Positions 26,401-37,875 of a DNA stretch of 64,000 bases are shown here, one piece after another. The notes beneath the pieces are model-generated. The model was not told the origin of the DNA, ran no database searches, and saw nothing but the letters and a program-made list of their open reading frames with translations. Source of the DNA: Acestrorhynchus altus (taxonomy: Eukaryota > Chordata > Actinopteri > Characiformes > Acestrorhynchidae); assembly GCA_034509495.1 (NCBI GenBank), contig CM067508.1, positions 28,066,921-28,130,920 of the forward strand, written 5' to 3'. The stretch's first letter is position 1, and every line of letters starts with the position of its first letter. The position numbers and the translations under genes were made by a program.

Positions 26401-29400
26401 TATTCTTGAATGGCCAAGACAGTCACCTGATCTCAACCCAATTGAGCATGCATTTCACTTCTTAAAGACTAAACCTCAGACAGAACTGCCCACAAACAAA
26501 CAGCAACTGAAAACCGCTGCAGTGAAGGCCTGGCAAAACATTAAAGGAGGAAACACAGCGTCTAGTGATGTCCATGAGTTCAAGACTTCAGGCAGTCATT
26601 GCCAACAGAGGGTTTTCAACCAAGTACTAGATATTAACATTTTATTTACAAGTATATAATCTGTCCAATTACTTTTGAGCCTCTGAAATGAAGGGATTGT
26701 GTTTAAAAGATGCTTTAGTTTCTTGCAATTTTTATGCAATCACTTTGTTCAACCCACTGAATTAAAGCTGAAAGTCTGAACTTCAACTGCATCTGAATTG
26801 TTTTGTTTAAAATTCATCGTGGTAATGTCTAGAACCAAAATTATAAAAATGTTGTCTCTGTCCCAATATATATGGACCTAAATGTATTTGAGCCTGTCAA
26901 GTTGTTTTGTTCTGTTCTCATATGATCATTGCTCTTTAAAAGGTTATATTACAATATAATTGTATATATATAATACAATTGCTATTGCAATATTATGGTT
27001 TATCGTAATTATTTCTAGAACAATTTATTGTCCCCAAAAAAAGTTGAATATGGATAAAGCATGTTGACACTGACTTTAAGGGGATTCTGTTTATTATTGA
27101 ACAACAACTATGTTCTCAATCAACCCAAAAGGCTCATAGGTATCAAAGGTTAATATTTTAGTTGGAGTGGGATTTTTTAGATTTTACATATCTTAGGAGG
27201 ATATCTGTTTGTGAAGGTAACTATTACTGTGCAGAATTATTAGGCAACTTAATAAAAACCAAATATATACCCATCTCAATTGTTTATTTTCACCAGGTAA
27301 ATCAACAGAACAAAATTTAGAAATAAACATGTCTGACGATCAAAAACAAAACCAAAAACAAATTAGTGACCAATGTAGCCACCTTTCTTTATGATGACAC
27401 TCAAAAGCCTTCCATCCATAGATTCTGTCAGGTGCTTGATGTCATCTGTTTAGGCTCAACATTGCATGCAGCAGCCACCACAGCCTCCCAGACACTGTTC
27501 AGAGAGGTGTACCGTTTTCCCTCCCTGTAGATCTCACATTTTATGAGGGACCACAGGTTCTCTATGGGGTTCAGATCAGGTGAACAGGGGGGTAGATCTT
27601 TCCTGGCCAGCCACGCTGTGGAGTACGTGGATGCATGTGACGGAGCATTGTCCTGCATGAAAATCATGTTTTTTCTTGAACCGACTTCTTCCTGTACCAC
27701 TGCTTGAAGAAGGTGTCTTCAAGAAACTGACAGTAGGTCTGGGAGTTGAGCTTCACTCCATCCTCAACCCGAAAAGGTCCCACAAGTTCATCTTTGATGA
27801 TACCAGCCCATACCAGTACCCCACCTCCACCTTGCTGGCATCTGAGTCAGAGTGGAGCTCTCTGCCCTTTACTGATCCAGCCTCGGGTCCATCCATCTGG
27901 CCCATCAAGAGTCACTCTCATTTCATCAGTCCACAAAACCTTAGAAAAATCAGTCTTCAGATATTTCTTGGCCCAGTCTTGACGTTTTATCTTATGTTTC
28001 TTGTTCAAAGGTGGTCATTTTTCAGCCTTCCTTACCTTGGCCGTGTCCCTGAGTATTGCACACCTTGTGCTTTTTGATACTCCAGTAACGTTGCAGCTCT
28101 GAAATATGGCAAAACTGGTGGCAAATGGTATCTTGGCAGCTTCACGCTTGATTTTCCTCAATTCATGGGTAGATATTTTGCCCCTTTTTTTATACACGCT
28201 TCTTGCGACCCTGCCATGAAACGCTTGATTGTTCTGTGATCACGCTTCAAACGTTTGGTAATTTCAAGACTGCTGCATCCCTCTGCAAGACATCTCACAA
28301 ATTTTGACTTTTCAGAGTGGGTCAAATCTCTCTTCTGACCCCTTTTTCCACTGACAATAGACCACACCCCTTCTCATTACAGAGATGCACATCACCTGAT
28401 TTACTTAACTGGTAGTTGGCTTTCAAGCCTATACAGCTTGGAGTCGGACAACATGTATAAAAAATATGATGTGATCAAAATACTCATTTGCCTAATAATT
28501 CTGCACAGTGTATTTTTCCTACTCCATACATTTGCTGCGACTCTTACCTTCCCTGAGGATTGAATGCCTTTGATCATGGCCAGACACACCATAGACCAGG
28601 CAGCCAGCAGGCAGAGGGTCATCTTCCAGTTCAGTCCTCCACTTTCTGAGATGGAGTCGGAGATGTCCAAAGCCTCCCGGTACCAGTAATAGGTGGTGGC
28701 AGAGCTCTTTTCACATTCAGGCACTACATCTGTATAACAAGAACCATTTTTTCAGTGTGAACATATTATCTGGTTTCTGCTTTAGGCTTTAGGATCAATA
28801 GAGGTTACTTAATCTATGTGTATGCACAGTTACTATATATATACCTTAATCTTTTGAATTAACAACATAAACTAAGGTCTTGCAAAGCATCTCACATGTG
28901 TTGGTCTTGTTTTTCATAAGAGGACACTCGTGCCAAGGCAGGGGCTGCTGGAAGGACTGGGAGAAGTAGAACAGACTCCAGCCGATGATGACATTATAGT
29001 AGAGGGCCACAAAGAAGCACACCTGTATTGGCAAAGGACACAGGTAAAACAGTGTACCATGTAACATTCAGGTCAGCAGCACTGAAGCACAAAATACAGC
29101 CATCCACAGCTGCTGATGAGAGACTCATTAGCCCTTCTCTTAGGAAGTAACAACATCCGTCTTTAGCTATTTTTACCATGCACCCGAATTAATGAAAGTG
29201 TGTATGGATGCACACACTGGAGCTCTGCGTGAAACTCACCACACAGCTGGCGAAGCCGATGCCTCCTAGACGAGGGCTGATGTAGTTCCAGACACCGATA
29301 CTGCCACGACGTATCCGCTGGCCCACACATAGCTCCAAGAAGAACAATGGGATGCCAATCAAAACTAGCAGGATGAAGTAAGGCACCAGGTATGCTCCTA

Positions 29401-32400
29401 TCAGGGGACAAGGAGATATGATCAAGTTTTCTTTCACAGTCAAAAATATAAGACAATAGGCAGCAGAGAATTCTCATCAACTAGTATTAAACCTTTAAGT
29501 TTAAACCTTAAAATAACAGCATGAGAATCACTGTGATGCCCAATTGACTCTAATAGGAACAACAGCATCTGTATTGTTGCCAATCCACAGCACTGCTTCT
29601 GCACTATGGAACTTGGGGGAGCAGAGCCAAAGTCATATTTGTGTAAAATCCTATAATATCACTGCTAATATCACTGTAATATCACTGCTTCTGTCCCCAA
29701 GATTCTTTACATTTCTGTTACTCTAAGCTTGTAAAATGAATGTACAAAGTGTGATATGGAGTGGGTTAGTACAGTGGTCCCCAACCCAGTACTGGTCCAC
29801 CTCCCGCAGTAAATTTGTCAAGTGTTCACTGGTCCATGGTGATATAAAGTTTGGGGACCACAGGGTTATTAGAGTGAAACAGAATTACACTCCCCACCTG
29901 TAGGGGGAACCCAGGAGCAAAGATAAAAAATAAAACAAACAAACAAATTCTTGCATAATGCTGCTTTAATAGGAGGATATGATAGGGTAGAACTTTATTG
30001 ATCCCTTGGGAGGGTTCCCTCTGGGAAATTAATAGTGCCCAATACAGTGGCTAATGCCTTCATATATAACCAGATAAAGTGGGAAAGTAGAGAAGTCAGG
30101 AACTGGGACTGAAACACATATTTGAATGTAGGACATGCCTATTCAAAACATTTGCTTAGATGCCCCATATGCCTCAGATTGCAACAGAATTAAACCAATC
30201 AATAAAACAGAATTTCACAATTATTCTGTTAATAAAATGACAAAATACATTAAATCAACCAATAAATACAAAACTACTTTGCGATCCAGTCATCATTAAT
30301 TTAATGATGGATTCATCTACTGATTATTTTCTCCAGTATTCATTTTTAAAGCTCTGAAAAGAGGAAGAAACTGGTGTTTGTATGGTTGCATCAAACATTT
30401 AAAATTTTAAATTAAATACCAGTATTAAGCAAATGCACATAGTAGGACATCCATTGGTTTTCATACCATCTTATACTTAAAACCTATACTTATGCAACCG
30501 TAAAAATGTCATATAAATATATGGGACATCAGCTACAGGCATTATTAAACATTACCAAATTTTTAAAAGAGCCCTGTGTGGAATCAAAAAACACAATTCA
30601 CTATCAATGCCAAAAAAATACATTCCTCTGCAGTAGCCGTAGGGGGCCACAGTGACCATACAATGGCAGTGCATTGAGAAAATTGAAGGGGTTAAATTAG
30701 TTTGGCCTATAAAGTATCAAGGGCTGGAAACATGTGCTAAGGTCATGAGGCTGTGCGACTCTTCTCTCACTCTCTCTCTCTCTCTCTCTCTTCCTCAATG
30801 ACGTTTTAAAGTCAGTGAGTGCTCACTGTGTGACTTTACAAGCATCCCTCCCTCTGACTCTTTAGCTCACTGCTCTATCAGGACCAATCTGCTCTTCTGT
30901 TCTGTGTTTCATTCACACTCTGCCCTCAGGCTATGAGCCCTCCACTCTTGTGCTTAACCATTTCCACCACTGCCAAGGTTTCACCACAGCTAGAGCGATA
31001 TCAGAGCTGATTACAGGTCTTGTTATCATGTGTTCATTCATGTTTGTAGACTTGGGTTAAAAGCACATCTACAGGACCCTTCCGAATCTGGATTTAGAGT
31101 AATTCACACCAAAGTGTATATGTATATAATAAACAAAACTGAAATGAAATATAAACTGTCCTGAATTTTGTACTACCATAGTGAGTATTAAAGGTAAAGC
31201 TGCCTAAAGCAAACTGTATGTAGGCTATTTCAATAGACTAACTGCACCATATCAGAAAGTGCTCCCATCAGTAGTATGGGTACAATGGAAGGATATCACA
31301 GTTTGAGGGTAATGAAATTTTTGTATTTACAAGTAATAACAGTACACTCTGATTGTACACTGCTCCTGAGAAAAACAGAATAATCAGGAAAAACAAACAT
31401 AGTGTGTCAGCACATGCACAATGCTGCAAAGTAGCACATATTGATGGGTAGCACAACTCTGAACACTCATTTAGAAAATGCTTTGAAACGAGTCCATTTT
31501 GGCTCAATGTCACGCATATTCTGGATGGAACTGTGCAGTCTTTAGTACATTTTTTGTATCTCTTACTATGGGTTTTTGCTCTAAATGGTCCAAAAAAATA
31601 AATAAATAAACAAAAAAGGATAGCTACACCTGCAGTATTTTATTTATGTATTCCAGACAACTATTTTACAACTGATTAAACTTTGGGAGCTTATCCATGA
31701 TTCAATTGTGTGCCGATCCATGGAAATTGTTCTGCTTTGTGTGCATGGCGGGACCCCCTACACTTGTTTCCTGCAAGATAAGATGACTCAGACAGAGAGC
31801 AGATGAGAGAACAGACCTGCTCAAATGCAAACAATTAAACACAATGGGTAATATTGTGTCCAGCAAAATGAACATGAAGTCATGTCCGTTTAATGTACTA
31901 TAAGTCAGTATCAGAATTAACATGACAGGCCTATGCACACACCATTATTACAAACATGGTTCTATATTAGACCAAAAGTGGTTGTTCCATGGCATCACTC
32001 AAAGAACCTTTGAAGCTCCTTTATAGAGGATATACTGACTTTATAGAATGCTCTTGGCCTTCTGGGGGAGTCATTTTACAGAACGTTAGGATGCGTGTCA
32101 GAGAACTGGGGTGTGTGAAGATGTCTGGTGTAACTGGGACAGTCAGACGAAGGTATATGGAGAAAGCAGACATGAAGACAAGAGCAGACTCACAGCCATA
32201 CACTCAGCCAAGCCTCACTAATCTAATTACAGGCCAGCACAGCAGGGTGCCCACTCACCATGGAAGACACAACAAGGACCCTGCAGTGATTACTATGGTG
32301 GTCATAACAATGTGGTGTTCGACAAAATCAGACACACCTTCCAGCATCCAAATGTGGTCACAGGTGTACCACACAGGTGTACACATAAATGACCATATGT

Positions 32401-35054
32401 GAATTAACAGGTAAACACTCCAGCCGGCCGGCCACCAGCAGACCACCTTCAGGCCACTTCTTTCAACTGGCCTTGGTAAATAATAAATACAGGATAAATT
32501 ATATATATCATTCCAATGTAGACAAAAATGGGCACAAGTAGGCATACTGTATCTACACTATGACTATCAGAGACAAGGGTAATGCAGTTTAATCAGCTTT
32601 CTCTGGAGACTGAAGAGCTTTACATAATCTCAGGGTGGAAATATAACCTCTGATTATCTCCTAGACATGAGAAGACACAGGCAAGATGCAGACAAGACAT
32701 ACCATCACTTTACAGACAAGCAGGATGTTACGGTAACACTTAAATGAGGAAATGTCTCACACTTTACCAAGCCATGAGGAAATGGTGCTCATGGTCTGGT
32801 GTTTCCTGCTAAGGGTAAATTGTGTAGTAGTTCATTGACTGATGCAGGGTCCTGGTGTACTGAACAGCCTGCATATCATCCTGCAATCTTTGTCTTCTTG
32901 TAAAATTTGCCCTTTTGAACTGGCCAACCAAGTGCTGGAAGCCATTTTTTTGTCACTTCTGCTTCAACTCATAAAGAGAGGGAACAAAATACAGGCAGAC
33001 AGTCTGCTTCAGCTTTCCTTTATAGTACACGTTATGTCTAGGATATCCAGACACTTCTTCTGTTCAGTGAATTTAGTTCCTTTAAGGTGCACTCACAGAG
33101 TGCTCGGTGTAGAATCCCTATAGAAAAGCAAAAGCAATGGAAGGAGATGGTCTGGATCAGCTGTACATGAGTCTACCATTGCTATGTCCATTGCTATGTG
33201 TTGGATAGAGCAGTATAAAAGCCAACCATCAGGACAGAAAAGGCTAAAAGGAGAACCAAAACAAAATCATGAGACAAAATGATTGGTGTAGTGGAAGATT
33301 TCTCTGGAGCTTGATGCTCACTGGGCTGGAAAGGATTACAAAATATTGGGATTCCACTAATCCACAGTGAGATAAATGGAGGAAATTCAAAACCAGTATT
33401 ATTGCCCTTTCTCTGAATCATGCGTTAACAAAGCTGTGAGAAATTTTAAATGTAGTAATTTTAAATGTTTAAATGTTAAATGGCTATTTTGTTTTTGCTC
33501 TGACAGTGATGACAGACTGTAACATCACACTTCATCCACAAGAGCCTCACTTCACAGGCTGCACCTGTTTGGAAATGTTTCATATTTTAAGCCTACATGC
33601 TAAAAATAAAGCCTGGTTTCTGACAGATGTTCAGACGATTTCAGATGTTCAAACAGCCACAGCTCGTTACTATTTCATAATTATATTTACAAGGCATAAA
33701 TTAATAGACATAAGATTTTAAAGCAAACCATCAGCTATCTCACATTAATACATTCTCTTTAGAATATGATAATTAGCATAAACAACTTTAATGATTTAAC
33801 AGAATAGAAAAAGCAATAAACTTTAAATCTGTATCTCTGAAATTCCTCTCAGTTTCTTTTAATGGTCACTAATTTGCCAAATTTCAAAATGGCATTTTTA
33901 CAGGAAAAGGAAAAGGTTTTTGTGTGACACTGATGATAAATATTTAAAGCAGCATTATGCAAATATTAATAGACTAGACAGATGTTGAATTTTGGATTTA
34001 CCTGACCCATTGGCACATAACACCGGCTATTCCAAATATCAACCACTTCTTGCTCAAGTCCTCTCTCTCTCTCAGCCAATCAATTTGAGGACATTTCAAA
34101 TCAAATGGCTAAGGAAGCCAAAGGAATTCCAAATTACATGCCAATACTGGGGACCTATTCGAATCAGCCCGTGGTAGGTATCCTTAAAGTAACATATGTC
34201 CAACAATGTTTTCTAGAATTTCCCATTGTGTGGACGTGAACATCATGAGATTTAGCTGCCGTTGGGTTTTGCTTGCCTCACAACTAAATGTTCGTATTTT
34301 ACATCAATATGCCGCCATTGTAAAATACATTTAATTGCGAAGTATGGCCAACAAAACCCAGCATCAGCTAAGGCATAAGGAAAAGTTATTTTACCTTTAT
34401 TACATTATTATTTATGTCTGCAATTCATTTTCTTTTTTGAGTTTTCATTGAGAGGAAACACATCCATATTAATAAATGACAGCAATATTTTCAATTCAAA
34501 ATCGATTCCTTAAAGTAAACACAGTGGATTAAAACAATGTATCGGCCCCCCATGACTATAGAATGTCAACTGGTAATAGAATGTTTATTCTGAGCACTTT
34601 CATTTTTCTCAGCTAAATAAATGTGTTTAATAAAACCCTGAGCTCTACAGAATTGAGATATTCTACAATATTGAACTTTGTCCAACTTTTACATAAAAAA
34701 TCTCACTGAACCTGTAAAACCAGTAAAGAGAGTCTGTGAGGAGACCAGACATGACTTACCCCCGCCATTCTTCTGACACAGGTAGGGGAACCGCCACACA
34801 TTGCCGAGGCCTACAGAGAAGCCCACCTGGGCCAGGATGTACTGGAGCTTGCTGTTCCACGCAGGTCTCTCCTCCTCTGCACTGATCACACCCTCCTCCG
34901 CCTCGCGGGCCTTCCCCTCCACGCTCACGGCCAGCGTGCTCTTCTTGAACGAGTCGTCACAGGGGTCCTCATTGGAAAGCAGGTCTTTGACAGACTCTGT
35001 GACATCGTCATCGTCAAGCTCTCCTCTCTTGACGGCTTTGCTGTTTTTGGGCAT
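8698..35054 (-). CDS. slc6a15: Sodium-dependent neutral amino acid transporter B0AT2, complete CDS in 11 exons
   Basis: SLC6 family symporter that moves branched-chain amino acids, methionine and proline with Na+ into neurons; 12 membrane segments. Coding exons, 5' to 3' on the minus strand: 35054-34760, 29397-29240, 29022-28896, 28729-28548, 20172-20062, 18003-17762, 16127-15938, 12446-12254, 12110-11951, 9554-9392, 9084-8698. The sum is 2208 nt: 735 codons plus TGA, close to the human 730. All phases agree. Landmarks: N-terminal MPKNSK; first-helix Na+/substrate segment GFSVGLGNVWRFPYLCQKNG; GQRIRRGSIGVW; NVIIGWSLFYF; SSATTYYWYREALD; FSSYNKRDNNCHFD; QGTGLAFIAFTEAMTHFP; QRSGNYF; C-terminal PSEAPSPM, YRKQSGS and DMPESDL. 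SLC6A15 is preferred over SLC6A17 because of VTESVKDLLSNED near the N-terminus and the MADMPDMPESDL end. Two acceptors use repeat-derived pyrimidine tracts (see findings). No frame breaks. Confidence 0.97.
10085..10340 (+). repeat. SINE-like element in slc6a15 intron
   Basis: Contains 'gtagactggtggtaaggaaac', 'tgcccttgagcaatgcactt', 'actgcccctagtgtg' and a 3' part with 'acctgtgtgcagcacaatg'. This layout matches abundant tRNA-related fish SINEs, recalled without a family name. No intact tRNA cloverleaf is claimed. Confidence 0.5.
12450..12556. repeat. (GA)n microsatellite abutting slc6a15 exon 12254-12446
   Basis: 107 bases composed of G and A except one T at 12490. On the transcribed minus strand it is a (TC)n tract running directly into the CAG acceptor of the exon starting at 12446. 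Confidence 0.95.
13540..15325. repeat. Degenerate AT-rich minisatellite interrupted by a Tc1 element
   Basis: Variants of 'agagtttaacatataacttt' recur at about 13550-13612 and 15085-15325 on both sides of the Tc1 copy at 13613-15083. The spacing is irregular, about 25-35 bases. The Tc1 evidently inserted at a TA inside a pre-existing tandem array. Confidence 0.6.
13613..15083 (-). mobile_element. Tc1-like transposon with IR/DR ends, copy A (inactive)
   Basis: Flanked by TA (13611-13612 and 15084-15085). The terminal repeat is CAGTGTGTGCAGAATTATTA (then GGCAA), with the reverse complement at the right end. The unit GTGCAGAATTATTAGGCAA occurs twice at the left (13619-13637, 13729-13747). At the right its complement occurs near 14885-14903 (diverged) and at 15059-15077, so the ends have direct repeats inside inverted repeats. 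The minus strand has broken transposase pieces: a helix-turn-helix segment at 14729-14514 (CNVTGVSK, TRCAILRDT) and a catalytic-core piece at 14507-14286 (KVLWTDEMRVTLDG). Frameshifts and stops prevent a full protein. Confidence 0.85.
16470..17130. repeat. Two diverged copies of a dispersed repeat related to the CACTATATG MITE
   Basis: Segments at about 16490-16690 and 16940-17130 share text such as gtggtctgatacttcatggc and gagttgctgtggtt with the interior of the MITE at 18541-18911. Neither copy shows the terminal repeats. Confidence 0.45.
17450..17740. repeat. Degenerate Tc1-like 5' segment
   Basis: Text such as 'aataacattatgatcacct' and 'taattatagaactacaaag' matches the end of a common fish Tc1-like family. 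Related text recurs near 62550 and 62715. No ORF; family assignment from memory. Confidence 0.4.
18010..18127. repeat. Dispersed fish repeat with (TCAAA)n tail next to slc6a15 exon 17762-18003
   Basis: Starts with four or more tandem TCAAA units, then 'tttatttatatagcgctttt' and 'cacaaagcagctttac'. A second copy of the same family is at 44205-44400 (tttatttgtatagcccttta, cacaaagcacctttac). On the minus strand the tail is TTTGA repeats directly before the TTTTCTCAG acceptor. Confidence 0.75.
18128..18180. repeat. (CA)n microsatellite
   Basis: About 50 bases of uninterrupted CA directly after the dispersed repeat at 18010-18127. The open frames across it on both strands are artefacts. Confidence 0.95.
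18541..18911. mobile_element. MITE with CACTATATGGACA termini, copy 2
   Basis: The left terminus is CACTATATGGACACC. The right end reads gtccaaatacttttgtccat then ATA, the complement of the family terminus seen at 7238. No transposase. Confidence 0.65.
19200..19510. other. Balanced-composition intronic segment, possible conserved non-coding element
   Basis: A stretch of slc6a15 intron with fewer simple repeats and no recognised transposon, including ggaggaattaatttgttcct and a ccatggttattattattg segment. No exon phase fits. Possible enhancer; only alignment can tell. Confidence 0.25.
21090..21520. repeat. Degenerate Tc1-like derived repeat
   Basis: Contains phrases typical of a widespread fish element (gtcagtacctaccaaaagta, cagatctgttgtggcagaac, gggggacctactgaaag, tggctgatctgtg). 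Only fragments remain and no protein is encoded. Confidence 0.5.
21521..23340. other. slc6a15 intron, no feature recognised
   Basis: Unique-looking AT-rich intron. Apart from a short 'tctggtcctggagagttcaa' repeat fragment near 22110, nothing is recognised here on either strand. Confidence 0.4.
23358..23415. repeat. (CA)n microsatellite
   Basis: Long uninterrupted CA run in slc6a15 intron, preceded by CACGTGCACGCA. Confidence 0.95.
23416..25280. other. slc6a15 intron, fragments of dispersed repeats only
   Basis: Around 24210-24290 there is a short segment (gcccagccctagtagggctg, then 'gtgtattggcaagaa') like a common fish repeat. The rest is unremarkable and non-coding. Confidence 0.4.
25283..26884 (+). 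mobile_element. Tc1-like transposon, copy B (inactivated transposase)
   Basis: The left end CAGTTAGGTCCATATATATT (then TGGACAATGACAC) and the right end, reversed, TTTAGGTCCATATATATTGG are terminal inverted repeats with flanking TA. Transposase relics on the plus strand: an N-terminal helix-turn-helix from ATG 25623 (LKLQKQKKPIREIAKILRV) ending in TGA, a core open over 25815-26222 (RLDFAKKHLKKP, LWTEENKINLF, SSVKHGRGSVMAW), then after a frame break a C-terminal part at 26336-26659 (MDNDTKHKAKATQEF, QSPDLNPIEHAFHFLK). The first core motif reads TEE where Tc1 enzymes have (S/T)DE, so the first catalytic Asp appears replaced by Glu. Confidence 0.9.
27132..28510 (-). mobile_element. Tc1-like transposon, copy C, same family as copy A, left end lost
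   Basis: Aligns with the element at 13613-15083 over most of its length, starting at 'ctcataggtatcaaagg'. The outermost left terminal repeat is missing, while the inner direct repeat (gtgcagaattattaggcaa, about 27230) and the right end (gcctaataattctgcac) are present. Minus-strand relics: a helix-turn-helix at 28367-28158 (SEKSKFVRCLAEG, ITKRLKRDHRTIKRF), 28197-28015, and a C-terminal catalytic part at 27700-27428 (MQDNAPSHAS, LPPCSPDLNPIENLWSLIK). A deletion of about 50 bases near 28351 relative to copy A removes the inner right repeat. Non-functional. Confidence 0.85.
29772..29863. mobile_element. Miniature hAT-like element
   Basis: Only about 92 bases long, with ends CAGTGGTCCCCAAC and, reversed, CTGTGGTCCCCAAAC. 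This terminal pattern is typical of hAT MITEs in vertebrates. Confidence 0.6.
29970..30050. repeat. LINE/SINE 3' end fragment
   Basis: The segment 'agaactttattgatcccttg' then 'ggagggttccctctgggaaa' is a recurring fish retroposon 3' end. Short fragment only. Confidence 0.45.
30051..34680. other. slc6a15 intron between exons 2 and 3, no gene recognised
   Basis: AT-rich intron with a (CT)n run at about 30766-30792. An open frame at 31989-32402 has no recognisable domain. No exon of slc6a15 is missing here, since the phases of the flanking exons join exactly. Confidence 0.5.
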
Positions 35055-35127
35055 TGGAGAGGTGGGGAAAATGTGGTGGGGGGCTTTCTTCTGGTTGGCA
35101 ATGAGGTTGGGGGATTGACCACCTTAG
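35055..35127 (-). other. slc6a15: slc6a15 5' UTR part of exon 2
   Basis: Minus-strand sequence just upstream of the ATG. A good acceptor, TGTCTCTAACCAG before C at 35127, follows a pyrimidine-rich stretch, so the start-codon exon probably begins there and joins an upstream non-coding exon. Confidence 0.5.
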
Positions 35128-35379
35128 CTGGTTAGAGACACAGTCAAGAGATGGAGTCAGTGCAAAACCTGGATGCTTGGGAATGATCTGAAGAGAATGG
35201 GAAAGGTACTGGGGGTACATGTGGTGAAATATTTATTACATAATTAAAAGCTAGAATGATTAATGTATGATTAATTAAAATCTTTAAAAAATAATACAAA
35301 AATTATACTGATTTTTAAACTCTGTTTTTGAAGAACTGAATGAGCAGGTGTCCCAATACATTTATCCACTTATATATAA

Positions 35380-35412
35380 ATGTGTGTGTGTGTGTGTGTG
35401 TCTGTGTGTGTG
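35380..35412. repeat. (TG)n microsatellite
   Basis: Short TG run with one interruption in slc6a15 intron 1. Confidence 0.9.
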
Positions 35413-36015
35413 ATAAATCCATGCATAGCCTGTCCTAAATGAGTGATGCAATACTGAAACTAATTTCACAATGCAATATACAGTACTCATTAGTTAGTTA
35501 ATATTACACAATAAAAAGCTTGGGCAAGAATGCATGATTAATTTCACCACAAAATTGCACCAAAATCATTGTTGTTGTTTATTCATTTGACCTTCACATC
35601 AACCCAGAACAAGTGACAAAAAAAAAACAATTTTAAGAACTTAAAAAGACTACTTACATTTACATTCATAACTATTCAATGTTCTACCATCCCCAAAGCT
35701 GTAGAACATGTTAATATCATAATCATGGTAACACAGACTGACAGGAGCACATCAGCCATAAGAGATACTACAGTGATACTTTATGAAAAAATTATACATT
35801 GACATGATTCATGTGTTTAAATCATGACCTATGTTCTTGAAAATGGTCATTACCACAACATGCCATTAACAACACAAAAGTGGTTGTGACACTCATGACA
35901 TCTGGTGATGGTAATGGCAGGTTTTCACTTTCACCCCCATTATCTATTTAACTGCTGAGAAAATCTAAGTTAAACACTTTACCTCTTAAAATCTTCCCTG
36001 TTTCTCAGTCAATGT

Positions 36016-36038
36016 ACACACACACACACACACACACT
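36016..36038. repeat. (CA)n microsatellite
   Basis: Short CA run in slc6a15 intron 1. A TG run follows at 36198-36224 in a related context. Confidence 0.85.
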
Positions 36039-36194
36039 GTGTACTTCTAGGACGAATTGGGTGTGATGTGGTGACCTTAAATACTCTCTCTTGTTGCAAT
36101 GAAATCCTCACAGCAATTCTTCAAAACACTGTTTTTCCCCCTCTTGGTTTCTAAGGAAATGAATGAGCAGGTGTTCCAATGCTTTGGGCCACAC

Positions 36195-36229
<35 letters not shown>

Positions 36230-36384
36230 AATGAATGTGCAGTCTGTCCTAAAAGAGTGATGCAATAGTGAAGCTCATTGCACAGTGCAGATCTCATTAG
36301 GTAGGAGATATGAGTCTCCATCCCCTGCCTCCTCTCCTCTCCTCTCCTCTGAGCACTGAGCCTGTCAGCCTCCCGCCACTCACA

Positions 36385-36862
36385 CCATCACACTCACACT
36401 GTTACACACAGTGTTACACACACAGTTACACACACTGTTAAACAATCACACTGTTACACACAGTTAAACACTCACACTGTTATACTCACACAGGTACACA
36501 GTTACACTGACTGTTACACACACAGGTACAAAGTTACACACACACTGTTACACACACAAACACAGGTACACAGTTACACACACACTGTTACTCACACACG
36601 GTTACACATACACTGTTACTCACACCGTTACACAGTTACACATACACTGTTACACGGTTACACACACACACACAATTACTCACACAGTTACACACACGAT
36701 TACACATACACGGTTACACACATTATTACACCGTTACACATACACTGTTACATCGTTACACACACACTTACATCGTTACACACACACACTGTAACTCACA
36801 CCGTTACACACAGTTACACACAGTTACACACACACACACACACACACACATACACACACTGC
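36385..36862. repeat. Degenerate CACTGTTACACA minisatellite
   Basis: About 480 bases made of variants of cacactgttacacacagtta with irregular units of about 10-24 bases, ending in pure (CA)n. It lies about 650 bases downstream of the inferred slc6a15 first exon, inside intron 1. Confidence 0.85.
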
Positions 36863-37212
36863 ACGATGTGGGAGAGCACCTCCCAGCCCTTTATTCAACC
36901 TTCATTCACCGTCACCGCTACTTTTCGATAAATGACATTGGAACGTTGTTTCAACGTTCTCTCAACATCGCTGCAACGCTACTGATCGTTGATTTACGTG
37001 TTATTTTTTACAAGCAGGTGACATCAAACATTTTTTTAACGTTTAAGCAACGTCGGTCACGTGCCAGCTGGCTATGAGCGCCTTCACATAGTGCACCTAT
37101 TTATTTATGTAAATAAATGACAAATAATTTTATTATATAAAATAATTGACATTGTTTTATATTACATAATATTATATAATAAATAAATACATTTATAATA
37201 TAAAAAGAAAGT

Positions 37213-37213
<1 letters not shown>

Positions 37214-37259
<46 letters not shown>
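37214..37259. repeat. (TA)n microsatellite
   Basis: About 45 bases of alternating TA between the CpG-rich first exon and the minisatellite. Confidence 0.95.
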
Positions 37260-37409
37260 GTTAACATTATATACATATATTATATTGATAATTATATTGT
37301 TAATCTCAATTATATTGAGATTATTTTAAATGATAAAATATGGATAAAAGCAATCCGAGCAGGTCAGAAAGCTCTTGTAGGCCTTTTAAAGGGTTAAAGG
37401 ATAAATCAG

Positions 37410-37875
37410 ACCCCCGCCCAAACACAGCCTCCATGTGGCGCAGTTCCTCCGCCTGCGCTGCGCATCCTTACCCGGAGCACCGCGCGGGTTCTGCTGCTTA
37501 CCTCTCCGGCCTCGACGACGCGAACAGTGGGGCAGTGTGTGCGGTTTCCGCTGCTGAACTTATAGTCGGTGATGGAGCTGCTGTGCGTGGCGCATCTCCT
37601 CTCCTCCGACAGCGCTGCTCTGCCGGCGCGGCTCGCAGGACGCGTCCACTTCACTGCCCTTCTTTCAGGCGGAGGAGCGGAGGGGCGTCCGGACCGCACC
37701 CCTACAACCCCACACAACACACCGCACACAACACACACCGGACTCACTAAAGGCTCCCGCGTGGCGCTCTTAGAGACGTTTTAATGAGCAGGATGGGGAT
37801 GATGAGGCGCACCCCCCCCGTCCCGAGAGTGGTTCAGTCCACTACACTGGTTCATTTGGGAGGACTGCGTTCAGC
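37410..37875. promoter_or_regulatory. CpG-rich promoter region of slc6a15
   Basis: About 450 bases rich in G+C and CpG (gcgctgcgcatcc, cgacgacgcg, ggcgcggctcgc) in otherwise AT-rich surroundings. It lies just upstream of the inferred first exon and has no TATA box in a convincing place. Consistent with a CpG-island promoter firing on the minus strand. Confidence 0.5.
37502..37720 (-). other. slc6a15: Probable non-coding first exon of slc6a15
   Basis: In the only strongly CpG-rich block upstream of the start-codon exon, the minus strand has a good donor, GGAGAG then GTAAGC, at 37501/37502. SLC6A15 has a non-coding first exon in mammals. The transcription start is not defined by sequence; the upper limit given is approximate. 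Confidence 0.45.

Noticed and set aside
31989..32402. 137-codon plus frame in a slc6a15 intron
   Set aside because: No recognisable domain, no splice context, and a competing open frame on the minus strand. Likely chance.
36385..36862. Regularly repeated units that could suggest a CRISPR-like array
   Set aside because: The genome is a vertebrate, the units are degenerate with no unique spacers, and the pattern is a CA-rich minisatellite.
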